Assembly (NCBI GenBank): GCA_030734395.1 | Contig: JAUZTG010000020.1 | Coordinates: 1,798,001-1,862,000, forward strand | Source of the DNA: Sarocladium kiliense | Lineage: Eukaryota; Ascomycota; Sordariomycetes; Hypocreales; Sarocladiaceae | Reading direction: 5' to 3' | DNA: 64,000 bases | Shown: piece after piece, positions 44,887-55,301 of the stretch | How positions within the stretch are numbered: the first letter of the stretch is position 1 | Layout: each line of letters begins with the position of its first letter | Translations under genes and position numbers: made by a program | Notes under the pieces: model-generated | Seen by the model: the letters and a program-made list of their open reading frames with translations, nothing else | Told to the model about the DNA's origin: nothing | Databases searched by the model: none

Positions 44887-47271
44887 ATGCTTCGTTCAGA
44901 AAGCCAGCCAACGGACTTGGCGCGGATCGAAGCCGAGGAGGATCGCCGCAGCTTTGTGAACACAAGACCGCGACACCCGGACAACGACGCTGCCAGTTTT
45001 GTCGAGAACTACCTGTCACCCGGGTCTCGGTTACCTCTTTCCGTCTATAGCAGCCCGTTAGATGGGTTCATACCGGTACATGAAGCTCGCCGGCATGAGG
45101 CAGCCAGGTATACTCTCTGAATAGCTATAAGCAACTAGGGAGCCGGGGCTTACAACGTTTCTCAGGACATCCATGTGGGCAGAAGCAGAAGAAGATGTAG
45201 AGACCCTATTCAACTTGATGCGCCAGGTTCAGGCTAAATTCGGGCAATCCTCGACTTCAATGAAGGCTTCTGGCCAGACGTCAGCGATAACTATCAGCGA
45301 GGCTCGCCTACGGGATTGCAACTGGGCGCATGTCATGGCAGAGGTGCAGAGCGCCGCAAACTCCTGGCGATCAAGGCCCCACAAAGATTCGAAAGCAATG
45401 GTATTCATCGATACGGTTGGCCAGTCTTCAGGTGCATTAGAAGCATGGGTCCAGCTTCTGCCGGGTGGTGACTATGGATCAGCGTGAGTCAAGACCATTA
45501 ATTACATATCTCGTTGGCTCAGGACTGATTCACATACCGACCAGAATATGCGGTGCCTTCCGAATAGCGATTAATGTGAGTATCCTCAAGGGTGATGGCT
45601 GAATGAAGAGCCTTTCTGACACTTTACAACGTCTGGCAGGCAGCAGGGCAATACGGAAAAGTCCAAGAAAGTGTGATTGAGGCGCTGGCAGAGATTCCTC
45701 GCGTCATGGAGAATGCCGCTCGTTACGTGGATATCTACCGCCGTATGCCGAACCAGTACCTCGACCACCGTTCGTTCGAACTCTTCCGGGCAGTGATTAA
45801 GTCGCTAAGTCTGATCTTCCAGTTTATGCTAGAGGGCAAGAGAAGTAGGTGGCACCACTTGTATACATCCAGAACCTTTGCAACCCAGCTCACCCTCTAA
45901 CCATCCCCCCATATCTCTGCCATTGCTCCCCAGAGCTATACTCTTCTAACTGCAAGTTTCCAGAAAAGGCTATAGGCATCATCTTGAAGCAAGATTCGTA
46001 CGGACAAGACCTTCGTGACAGCCTCAAGGAGATTGACAAGTGTGTTCAGAATCTCAAGGACGAGGCAGAGATTTGCAACGCGCGCAGGTCGTTACTGCAG
46101 GGAAACATCATCTCTGGCCTTAGCGAGCAAGTGGACACGCAGGGCGCCGTGCTGCAAGCAGTTTATAAACTCTTATGTGACGACTTAATACGAAGGGAGC
46201 GTATATCAGGTAAGCAAGCATTAACGCCCCTTACGCCAAACTTATTTTTCCTATCTCTGTATTATTCTTGTTCGCTAATATCTAAAAGACGGAAGTTCAA
46301 ACACAACTCATACTCCAGAGTCACGGCTTCTAAGGCCTGGGTATGACGTGGCGAACATCCATCGGACGAGCAGCGACTTCGATGACGCCGAGTTCACCTC
46401 TAACCAGAGCGAGATTAAGCGGCTCGGATGGCAGAAGGATGTCAAGAAGCTCCGAAAACTACTCCATTCCAGGCGAGAGCGTGCATCCGACGACCTCGGT
46501 GGAGTCCTCCGATTTAGAGGAAGTCTTGAAGGACTCGCTGCCTCGCGCGGGTCTTCATTCATCCAGGCAGACACTTTTCGGAAATTTGTATCGAATGCCT
46601 CCTCTCAAAGTCTCCTCGTCAACGGTATGGAAGGTGGGGAGTCGGAAGACGGCCCTTCGCCAGTTGGCTCGGTCGCTGCTCGTCTAGTTGATCTCATGGA
46701 GCAAGCCGCGACAGCCCAAGCTCCGACAGATAATAGGGGCCACATCTTGGTGCTGAAATACTTTTGCAATATCCGTCGACCTTACCGCCTTGGAAGCGAT
46801 GTTCCCCGATATGCGCCTGTTGCAGAGATGACAGCCAGTCTGCTATCTCAGCTCTTGCAGCAGATGGATAATTTCGACATCTCTTCAGACCTATCCTTCC
46901 TTAGCACCAAGCAGTGGAGCTACCTAGCTAGTCTCAAACCTCGAACCGTTATGCTCGTCCTTTATGAGCTCATACGGCGGCTCTCAGAAGATCATATTGT
47001 CGTCTTCGTCATTGATCAGGCCTGCGAGTATGAAGGGGTCGCACTGCGGGAAAAGACGGAATCAGCTATTAGCGTCCTGACGCATCTCACTAAGTACAGA
47101 GACTTGGAAGAGAACAGCGGTAAAAGAGGCCCAATTGTGAAGCTCCTTTTGACTTGCCGCACGCAGGCGCTGCATATAGGTTCGTATTTTGGCAGAGACG
47201 AAATCTTGAACTTGGAGGAGATAGAGGAAGATACCGCTGCAGAGTGGACAGTGCAGCATTTTGCTTTATAG
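44887..47271 (+). CDS. STAND/NLR-like fungal protein (DUF7708-type N-terminus), no visible P-loop
   Basis: Six exons, 44887..45107, 45166..45483, 45545..45575, 45640..45844, 45934..46209 and 46289..47271, sum to 2034 nt, giving 677 aa in one frame. Residues about 74-300 are helical and resemble the DUF7708 domain found at the N-terminus of many fungal NACHT/STAND proteins (WVQLLPGGDYGSAICGAFRIAIN, YRRMPNQYLDH, FRAVIKSLSLIFQFMLEGK). A degenerate NTPase-like region starts near 460 (SLLVNGMEGGESEDG, where a Walker A would be expected). HIVVFVIDQACEYEG follows at the Walker B place, then VKLLLTCRTQ. No WD, ankyrin or TPR repeats follow, so it is shorter than typical NLRs. It is head-to-head with the AAA ATPase. 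A role in non-self recognition is a family-based guess. Confidence 0.8.
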
Positions 47272-47462
47272 TTGCATGAATGATCAAGCGAATTTTGTTA
47301 TTAAGCTGGACATTGGTTTGAGTGACTGAACCCCCATTCTGATGGTAAGCCACGCTTTCAGTAGTAAAGTACATCATCTAGAAGACTTCGCTTTGGCATT
47401 AATGTGCAAATGATTTGAGAAATATAGCAGCCAGAAGAGGTTCGTATCTATCAATATATTGC

Positions 47463-49293
47463 TCAGATAGCCCATCGGAAATCCGGGTTCTTCCAGTCAA
47501 GCTTCTCAGCTTCCGATCCCGTGAGATGCTCAGAGCCGCGCTCGGTAGTCCACTTCTCACGTTTGCGATTGTCCCTCTTCATCCAAACTAAAGTTGCGAG
47601 GCCGAGGACCAAAATGCTGCTGGAGGTCGCAAGATTAAGCCCATTTCCAATCCTGTAGTGCGGTGTATCTCGTGGTAGGTATGACCATGTTGCAATGAGA
47701 CCACCAATATTACCCAACATAACTAGGAGGTGATATCTGTTAGGACAAAGGATCTTCAAGAGTACGGGCAAAGGGCAACTAGCACTAGTATAACGTACCA
47801 TTGAGGCCTATCGCGCTTGTTCTTGCCGTGTCGCTCACCACATTAGCGCTCACTTGGGCGTTTGTCAACGGCCCAGTCGTGAACGCAGTTGTAGCAACGA
47901 GGAATGATGCAGCATATCGCACGTGAGGGTTTGTGCTAGCCAGATACATAGCGAATCCAGCCATCATCGGAGGACCACATATGGCTAAGAAGATCTGGCG
48001 TGTGTCAAACCTATAGCTGATTGCAGGAACCAAAACCGTAAAGACAGCGCCCGCAATATATGGAGGAACGGTGAAGAGCTGCTGTTGCACGGTGGTTCTC
48101 TCCGGGTAGATAGTTCGGACAATGGTTGGCGCAAAGAATGCGAGACCAAGTCCGGTCACATTGCCTAAGAGGAAGATAAAAGACGTAGAGATCGTGACAG
48201 GGGAGCTAATTCCGTTCCGAAGCTTTGGCATGTCGATCTTGTCCAACACTTCAGACACCTCAAGGCGTTCGGACTTTATACGAGCAACAGCAAGCTCTTT
48301 TTCTTCAGCAGTCAGCCATCGAGCTGAGTCGGGGCGATCGGTCAGCACGACTAGAAAGCGAAACAGTTAGAATGAGCTACCACTGAGCGGAGAGATCGTG
48401 CAGATTGGAATTACCTAAAGCGATGACAGAAAGTCCGAGAGTGATGATGCCCTCAATCGCTATCACGCTCGACGTTAGCGTCGCCTCAATATGCATTTTT
48501 GTGTTTGAAGGGGAATAAACCGTACCAAAGATCATTTGCCAACCCTCAAACCTTCCAAATCGGTCAAGGGTGAGAATGCCAGAGGCCAACAGGCCCCCAA
48601 AAGCCCCAGCCAAGGGCGACATGACAATATACAGAGACAAACGGTAGGTAAGTTCTGCGCGTCTATACCACCGGGACATGTAGTATGCGATCCCAGGAAG
48701 CATTCCAGCTTCGAAAATTCCAAGGATAAATCGCACAGCACAAACCTGCGAGAAGTTGGTTACAAAAGCTGTGAAGATTGATGCAAGGCCGAACCCGATA
48801 GACGTAATCGGAATGAACCAGCCAGGTCCCACCCATTTACACAGAATATTCGCAGGGATTTCGCAGAGGATATAGCTGATGTAAAAGATAGAGAGGACAG
48901 TGTTGAAATCGTTGCCAGAAAGTCCGAGATCTTCCTCGAACCCAGCGAGACGAGCATTTCCTGCCTTTTATTAACCAAATCGAATCAGCTTCCAAGAGAG
49001 CGGTTGATACTTACCAATGTTAGCTCTATCGATGAAGCAGAAAAGATAGAGGAGCGACACAATCGGCACGATCATGAGGTCTATCTTTCTCCTAAGTCGA
49101 GCCTCCTCTTTGGGGTCGAATTGAGGTGGCGACTGGCGCAGGCTTCTGTCTGAGTAGTCAGTACCGCCGAACGAAAGACATAGCTGTATCATTCGTACGT
49201 ATTCGACGAGTCATGTTCCTTCGCAACATGGGGGGTAATCCCGAGCTCATGATGTCCAGCCTTAGCAATGTTCTCGTTTTGCGAATGCATCAT
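47463..49293 (-). CDS. MFS transporter, Tna1/Dal5-like
   Basis: Six exons, complement(47463..47722, 47799..48350, 48415..48459, 48526..48960, 49015..49145, 49199..49293), sum to 1518 nt, giving 505 aa. TM1 is LMIVPIVSLLYLFCFIDRANIG followed by NARLAGFEEDLGLSG, the family signature. RFILGIFEAGMLPGIAYYMSRWY marks TM4 and the loop, and VMLGNIGGLIATWSYLP a late helix. Relatives are nicotinate and other organic-anion permeases of the plasma membrane; substrate unknown. For the first intron, the acceptor ACAG at 49146-49149 keeps MMHSQNENIA... in frame; a nearby alternative AG with a downstream ATG (49229) is also possible. It is divergent from cytochrome b5 and carries the shared TTCCGTGTC motif upstream, so it may import the substrate of the adjacent P450 cluster. 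Confidence 0.9.
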
Positions 49294-49571
49294 GTCGGTA
49301 CCAGCTTTCAATAGCTGAGTCGAAGCAGCATAAAACTGAAGAAGCATTCGTCACTAGATTCGGACCCCAGCCTGCCAGGTCTGCGATATTTAAGCATAAC
49401 GAGTCGCCCAGAAATCACACCAGGGCTAGCTGGTCAATGGGCTTGGCTCAGCGAGCCCTCGTTCTACCCCACGATATCTCCACAACACACCACGCTACCC
49501 CAGACGCTATGGCTTCAGCTCGCCATTCTCTCGGAACGATTAGCGCGGGTGAAACGGAAGTTTGTTGCCAA

Positions 49572-49580
49572 GACACGGAA
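49572..49580 (-). promoter_or_regulatory. TTCCGTGTC element, MFS/cytochrome b5 divergent promoter
   Basis: GACACGGAA on the + strand, the reverse complement of TTCCGTGTC, lies about 280 bp upstream of the MFS start and 370 bp upstream of cytochrome b5. Near-matches occur close by (GACGCGGAA at 49733-49741 and ACGGAA around 49550 and 49770). The CGG core is typical of Zn2Cys6 half-sites. Confidence 0.45.
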
Positions 49581-49951
49581 CAAGTCATATGGACCAAACA
49601 TCACCAACTGGTGATTGCGGCGAAGACTATTAGCTCACCCTAGAGTCAGCGAAACAGGTAACTCGACTAGCCAGCCAAGCTTGAAACCAACTGACTGTTC
49701 CGTTAGCTGCGTCGATTTCCAATGTCCCAGACGCGGAAGCAAAGCTTGCTGATGACCTGTGTGCGTTTACGGAACACAGGATGCGGATCTTTTCACTCTC
49801 GGGATGCATCTAGTGCGATGCCGATGGAAGAGAGAGTACTTCAGAAGCATCAAAGAATTGCGATATTAGACGTGGGGTTTTATACCGAGCCTTGGACCTT
49901 CCCGCAAGCACCATACCTGCGACAAAGTTCAAGAATTGATCCAGGACCAAA

Positions 49952-50452
49952 ATGAAAGCCAACGCAACTTTATCCCTTCGAGAAGTGCAAAGGCACAATA
50001 CAGCCCAGGACTTGTACATCATCATTTCTGGCAAGGTCTATGACTGCACAAAATTCGCCAGCAAACATCCGCAAGTACTACTAGAAGCTTGAAGTGAAGA
50101 GCGAGTCGCCCCTAACAGCAAGTCTTTTAGTGGCGGTGCGGACTACCTGCTTGGCCTAGGAGGGCAGGATGCTACGGAGGCCTTTGATGATACGGGCCAC
50201 AGTGACAAGGCGAGGCGGCTGCTTAGGGGGCTTGAAGTTGCTTCGGTAGAATCTTCAGCGCCGGTGAGTCTAGACTGTCTTGTATTCACGCTAGCATGCT
50301 GATTAACCTACTTATCACAGTCTCCAATGCCTATTCTTTCGAGCAGAAAGAGCCAAGCCCCGAGGTCCTACACAGGCTGGTATATCGCTATGGTGTTTTT
50401 CATCTGTGGACTCTTATCCTTGCGATTATCTAGGCATCTCGTATCTTTCTAA
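49952..50452 (+). CDS. Tail-anchored cytochrome b5
   Basis: Three exons, 49952..50070, 50131..50263 and 50321..50452, sum to 384 nt, giving 127 aa. The first intron has GC-AG borders (CC|gcaagt ... ttttag|T), with the usual GCAAGT donor of GC introns. This join gives KHPGGADYLLG, so the heme-binding core is complete: H39 in HPGG and H63 in DTGHSDKARRLL are the axial ligands. A Ser/Pro linker (about 80-100) leads to a single C-terminal membrane helix (about 104-119, WYIAMVFFICGLLSL) with a basic end, as in tail-anchored ER cytochrome b5. It donates electrons to P450s, desaturases or hydroxylases. A P450 lies 5 kb downstream. No database check was made, but the motif evidence is strong. Confidence 0.88.
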
Positions 50453-51376
50453 CATAGATGTTGGTACCATATGAGAGTGGTTGAAAAAGCTTCTTCTTTT
50501 GGGTCTCCGGAGCTCCGGGACTCACTCGGAGGAGAGCCGTTGTTCAATAGAGAGAATGCATGGTTCAGGATGACAATGATTAGCATACACGTACCCTGCA
50601 ATGCGATCCTAGGACACGGTTCACAGTCGAGAGGTGTGTCCACAAACTTAGCGCAAGTCCCGAGGTTCCGTGCGCTGACGCTAAGACACGCACACTCCGT
50701 GTGGCATTCCGTGTGGCATTCCGTGTCACAATTCCGTGTCTTGTCAAGCCGAGCTCCTCAAGCAAGCTGTCCTCCTCCTTGGCGAACACATCCGGAATAA
50801 GGCAGAAAGTCCAGAAAAGGTTCATCATAGATCTTGTGAATGCATATATCGAGGGTTACGGTGATGTCTTGGTGTAATTCCAATATGTTAAGAGCAAGGG
50901 GTGGGAGTCTTGCTCAAGTAATGAAGATTGTATCTGAAGCTTCTAAATAAGGGTCTGCTACAATATAGGAAGATCGAAGCTCCTGTGTTCATTATGATCT
51001 GACGCGCATGATCTAACACCGTACCGTACCATAATCTCATCCATGGTGACTGCCATGCACGTCCTATTGTAAGTGCAACCGGATGACTTATTTCGAGTGC
51101 CATCTAGCTATTTCTGTAAATCAGAGGAACAGTCTCGGTGTTAAATGTGTGTATTTCGAGTCATGGTGATGCTGATATCACCCGCAAGATGCTGAGGTAT
51201 GGTAGGTCAGGTGACCAGTTGGCGGTGTTAGCATCACGAGAAGCGCCCGCCTTTGTGGAGACCCGAGGCGGCATCATCAATGGTGACCTTGAAGCTCTCT
51301 CGACTGTGCTTCAGTCCAACTCCCTTCTCCAAATCTGACCAGTCGCGGCTGTTTTACCAGCACCAGTTCTCTCGGT
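50453..51376. other. Intergenic: CGG palindrome and promoter of Zn2Cys6 factor
   Basis: 924 bp without a gene. It contains the 12-bp perfect palindrome CCGGAGCTCCGG at 50507-50518 (CGG-N4-CCG) and the repeated TTCCGTGT array at 50666-50740. Confidence 0.5.
50666..50740 (+). promoter_or_regulatory. Tandem TTCCGTGT array upstream of Zn2Cys6 factor
   Basis: Exact TTCCGTGT at 50707-50714, 50719-50726 and 50732-50739, with variants TTCCGTGC at 50666-50673 and CTCCGTGT at 50695-50702. The exact copies sit in units of 12-13 bp (ggcattccgtgt twice, then cacaattccgtgtc). The array is about 640-710 bp upstream of the ATG at 51377. It may allow the factor to regulate its own gene; that is inference. 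Confidence 0.5.
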
Positions 51377-53649
51377 ATGAATGCGCTTAGAAACAACCGG
51401 AAGCAACGGCAACGACATCACCCGACCAAAAGGACACCATACGTGGACCAAGCATGGCAAGCTGTCAGGACCTCCTTTACAGTCTCATTGCCGACTAACA
51501 ACATCTTTCAGCTACGAGTGCAAGCGCAGGAAGGTCAAGTGCGATGGCAGGGAGCCGTGTGGAAAATGCGTCAGATACTCGACGACATGCAACTATGCGC
51601 CCCCTCAACGCGCAGTGTCGCATAACCCACAGTCAGCCTCAGCCATGTTGGCATCTGCCCGCTACCTAGCTAAGAATTATCCAGGTCAGGCTCATCTGTA
51701 AGCCCATTTGAGCAGCAGCAACGACAGCAGCAAAGCGAGAGACCAGATATGATGGCCTTGCGTAGTCCCCCTGGTTCGACCGATAATCCGACCGCCCAAC
51801 CAGCGCCGGATCAACATCTCAGTCCAGCATCTGGCTCACAAACATTACAAACATCAGCTAGTCAAAATGCCAACTCTCCTGAGTTCTGTGGTCCCTCTAG
51901 CTCAGAGTTCACTTTGAATGTCGTCAACGGAAATCTCAGGGCAATGGGAATATCAACCGCCATCCTCGGGAAGTCTGATTACGCCCCGTTCTCCCAGGCA
52001 AGCATTTCGTCACGCCTGGCACAATATGGACCATTTATGAAACTCTTAGCTATGGACCCATTATGGGACATACGCCGCGAGGATGCAATCGACGATATTG
52101 AACAGTGGTTCAACGGAACAGGGTCACTGTATCCGGTCGTCAGCCGGGATCAGATGCTGGAAACGGCTCAAAAAGTGTTTGGAGCCATGGAGAATGCAAG
52201 GATCGAAGATAAGGCAAATCGTGGGGCCCTCGTCGAGAGCTTTTTCACCGATGAGACAAATAAGCTGAAGCTCATTCTCGCGATTGGGCGAACTTCGAAA
52301 ATTGGCGGCCGCAACGATCTATCCCAACGACTTCTCCAAAGCACAACAGAGGCTATTGAGGGACTTCTTTGGAACTCGAATACCATCAACAATATTCAGT
52401 TGCTTGTACTCATGGTAATAATACCTGTATCAGTCTTATTGAAGATGCGTACTCACTGTGATCCAGGCCCTGCATTACTATCATCTAGATGAAGAAGTAC
52501 GAACAGGACGCATCATCGGCTTTGCGGCGAGACTCTGCCTCGAGATGGGGCTGCATCGCAGGGCAATGGTCAATACTTTTCGTAACGCTGAGGAACAGAC
52601 GGTCGGACTGAAAACCTTTTGGTGTGTCTACATGCTTGAGAGGAGAACGAGCCTTGGTCAAGGCGTTCCCTTCTCTATACAGGACTCGCACATCGATCCA
52701 TCTCTTTTCGGAATCGTAGGCTCAATCTCCTGGATGTCTGTCCATATACTTTCTGACACGTGCATAGCTTGATCTCGATCCTGCGATGGCTGCCCTGCTT
52801 GACTGGACCAAGCTAGCAGGCAAGACGTGGCAGGCTCTCAATAGCCAAGGCGAGAAAGAAGTTGATGTCAAGACAGAAGAACTCGACTTTCTTGACTACC
52901 AGATTATGCAATGGTACCAGAGTTTGCCCGATGACTTGAAACTACAGCAGAGTAGCGGGGAGATCAAACATATTCACGCCGTTCTATTTCTACGGAAATG
53001 CCATCTACACAACCTGATCTACCGACCAGTGTTACAGACAGCGGCGCGGATCGCCCAATTCCAGCGATATGCTTTCGCGGCTATAAGAATCGCCAAAGAG
53101 TCGCTTCAGTTCCTATCCAACCTAAACGAAAATACGACCATCATTCAGAGAAGCCCTGTGTTCTTCAAGCACTTGCTATTGACTGCGTTCGGGAACCTTC
53201 TACTGGCAGTCGTGAACGCCAGTCTGATGTTCTCTGAAAGTGTGAAGATTGAGTTCGACATTGCGCTGGATCTCATCAGAGCATTGAGTGGTCGCTCACC
53301 TCTGCTGATGAGCCTCTGGAAGCGCCTGCAAGGGCTACGCAAGCTTCAATCCCAGCTATCGGACCGCTCGGTGATTGGTGTCTCCAACAGCGAGAGACCG
53401 CAGGATCATGCAGATTCGTCAGATGCCCTTTTGTTCGACGAATTGTTCCCCTTGCCGGCTGGCCTCGGGTCACCTCTTGCGACAGAGTCGCTCGATGCTT
53501 TCGTTGGGGGCACGATGGTGAGAGATCACATGAATGGCTTATTCGACTTCCCCGTACGGTCAGGAAGCCTTTTTGATGGCCCATTCACGAACTGGGAGTG
53601 CTATGAAGGAGCAGGACTGGACTTGAGGGATGTGCCTAGATCAGGTTAA
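51377..53649 (+). CDS. Zn(II)2Cys6 transcription factor, cluster regulator candidate
   Basis: Five exons, 51377..51456, 51512..51631, 51685..52414, 52467..52715 and 52768..53649, sum to 2061 nt, giving 686 aa. The first intron has GC-AG borders (GCATG|gcaagc ... tttcag|C). It splits the codon of the first cysteine of the zinc cluster, C27-x2-C30-x6-C37-x5-C43-x2-C46-x6-C53, so only correct GC-AG splicing restores the cluster. A Q-rich linker follows (FEQQQRQQQSE). The fungal_trans domain is at about 150-480 (YYHLDEEVRTGRIIGFAARLCLEMGLHRR and WCVYMLERRTSLGQGVPFSIQDSHIDPSL are hallmark segments). It is a nuclear regulator, placed between the b5 and hydrolase genes. The second intron was placed by phase and length (53 nt). 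Confidence 0.88.
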
Positions 53650-53684
53650 AGCAGCTTCGGAGTGGGTTCTCAAGTGAGGCAATC

Positions 53685-53692
53685 ACACGGAA
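53685..53692 (-). promoter_or_regulatory. ACACGGAA element upstream of alpha/beta hydrolase
   Basis: Reverse complement of TTCCGTGT, about 170 bp upstream of the hydrolase ATG at 53860 and just after the regulator stop codon. Confidence 0.4.
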
Positions 53693-53859
53693 TCTGGATG
53701 CGGGGCATTGCTTTGATTCCGAGCCCCAACTGCTCGCCATGAGGAAAGCAAGGTTGCAAGTCTTTACATCATTATCGATCTTCGTCACCTGAGCTGTCCA
53801 GGCTGTGGGAATCATCGTCTTTTGCTTCGCATTTCTATACTCCATCACAGAGAACTACG

Positions 53860-54938
53860 ATGTCCTCTCCAATCTTTGACGGTTACACGTCTAAGACGTT
53901 CCGTTTCAAATCCACCGAGGATGGGGACATTCACGCCGAGGTCACCTACCCAGAGAATCCAGGTGATTCTCCCGCTACTGTCCTGATTCACTACCATGGT
54001 GGCTTCTTGGTGAGTAAACTATCATTATATCAAGACGCGGTACGTAAACGACTAAAACGGACTGGCAGATCATTGGGGATCGGAACGCATTTTACCCCCA
54101 CTGGCTGATAAATGCTTGTGTATCGAGGAACTGGATCTTCGTGTCGCCAGAATATCGTCTTTTGCCCGAGGCAACAGCTCACGATGCGGTAGATGACGCA
54201 GCTGACGCCTACCAATGGGTGCGCTCTGAGCTTCCAGGCCTACTTGGACGCCATGTGTCCTCGGTGCTAGTCGCAGGATCGAGCGCTGGGGGATATCTAG
54301 CTCTTACCACCGCGGCTGGCGCCGCTGAGAGGCCTGACAAAGTCCTACTAGTGTATGGCATGCTTGATGCTGCTGGGCCGCGGTATACTACGCCAGGGAC
54401 GAATGTCTTCGGGGCACCTCTTGTCGAGACCAAGCCCATCTTACAAGAGTGGCCGCTTAGAAAAGAGCAAGACAACAGGAAGAAGATATCTGCATACTCT
54501 CTGCTGCCTCAGGACATACCGACCGATCGACGGTTCGCCTTGGTTGGTGCCTTACACATCGATGCCATCTTCCCAGACTACATGACTGGTGTCGACGGCC
54601 TCGGCCGTGCCATTGCCTCCCAGGGCATCGAGGCCATTCCAATCGAGCACCGCCGCCTCTTTCCTCTATCATTCGGGGACTTTTCTAGCATGCCACCAAC
54701 TTTGCTTCTTCATGGCGTCAACGATTCGGCTGTGCCTGTGGACTGCAGCAGGGCGGCCGAGGAGAAGCTGCGCTCAGCGGGGACGGAAGTGTTCTCGGAG
54801 TTCCCGGAGGACGCAGAGCACGGATTCGATGCCAGAGCCGGGAACGTGAATGTGGAACAGTCGGAGGCAGACAACGTGACAGCTGTGGAGTCACTGAGAA
54901 GAGCGATACGTTTCCTCGATGGGGCAGTCTCGCAATAG
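53860..54938 (+). CDS. Alpha/beta hydrolase fold-3 esterase
   Basis: Two exons, 53860..54009 and 54069..54938, sum to 1020 nt, giving 339 aa. The oxyanion-hole motif HGG (H46-G-G) and the nucleophile elbow G120-S-S122-A-G-G (GSSAGG) are clear. The acid and His are probably in LLLHGVNDSAVP and DAEHGFDA. This is the hormone-sensitive-lipase-like/carboxylesterase group (fold 3), which cleaves short esters or lactones. No signal peptide is seen, so it is probably cytosolic. It lies between the Zn2Cys6 factor and the P450, and could open an ester or lactone of the imported or oxidised compound. Confidence 0.9.
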
Positions 54939-55111
54939 GGTGTCCGTAGATCCAACAGAGCACAACACATCACTAAGCGTTCGCTCTACGAGGGGTAGGT
55001 GGAAGAGTCTAGCTATGAGAATTGATGCGTTCCGTGACCTCGAAGCCCCCTCTGGTCTAGCTTGAACAAGTAGCCCTTTGGTAGTAGCGCGCAGTGAAGG
55101 ATGATGCAGTA

Positions 55112-55170
55112 TTCCGTGTAGACCCGCCACTGGTTTCCGTGTCTTTACCAGACGTTCCGTTTTCCGTGTC
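55112..55170 (+). promoter_or_regulatory. TTCCGTGT cluster upstream of P450
   Basis: TTCCGTGT at 55112-55119, 55135-55142 and 55162-55169, plus a partial TTCCGTTT at 55155-55162. All lie 130-190 bp upstream of the P450 ATG, where a fungal activator site would be expected. Confidence 0.5.
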
Positions 55171-55220
55171 TCAGTACGGGACCCTTCTTTTCTCCAAGAC
55201 ATACCGAGAGAAATAGTCTG

Positions 55221-55226
55221 TATAAA
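55221..55226 (+). promoter_or_regulatory. TATA box of P450 gene
   Basis: TATAAA lies 76-81 bp upstream of the ATG at 55302. Confidence 0.5.
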
Positions 55227-55301
55227 CATGTGTACGGGACTGGAGAAAAAGTCAGACTTCATCAGATATTATTGGAAAGGGCGCGAGATACAACCGGCAT
55301 C

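Larger units (their letters stand above)
54939..55301. other. P450 promoter region
   Basis: 363 bp without a gene. It holds the TTCCGTGT copies and the TATAAA box listed separately. Confidence 0.55.
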
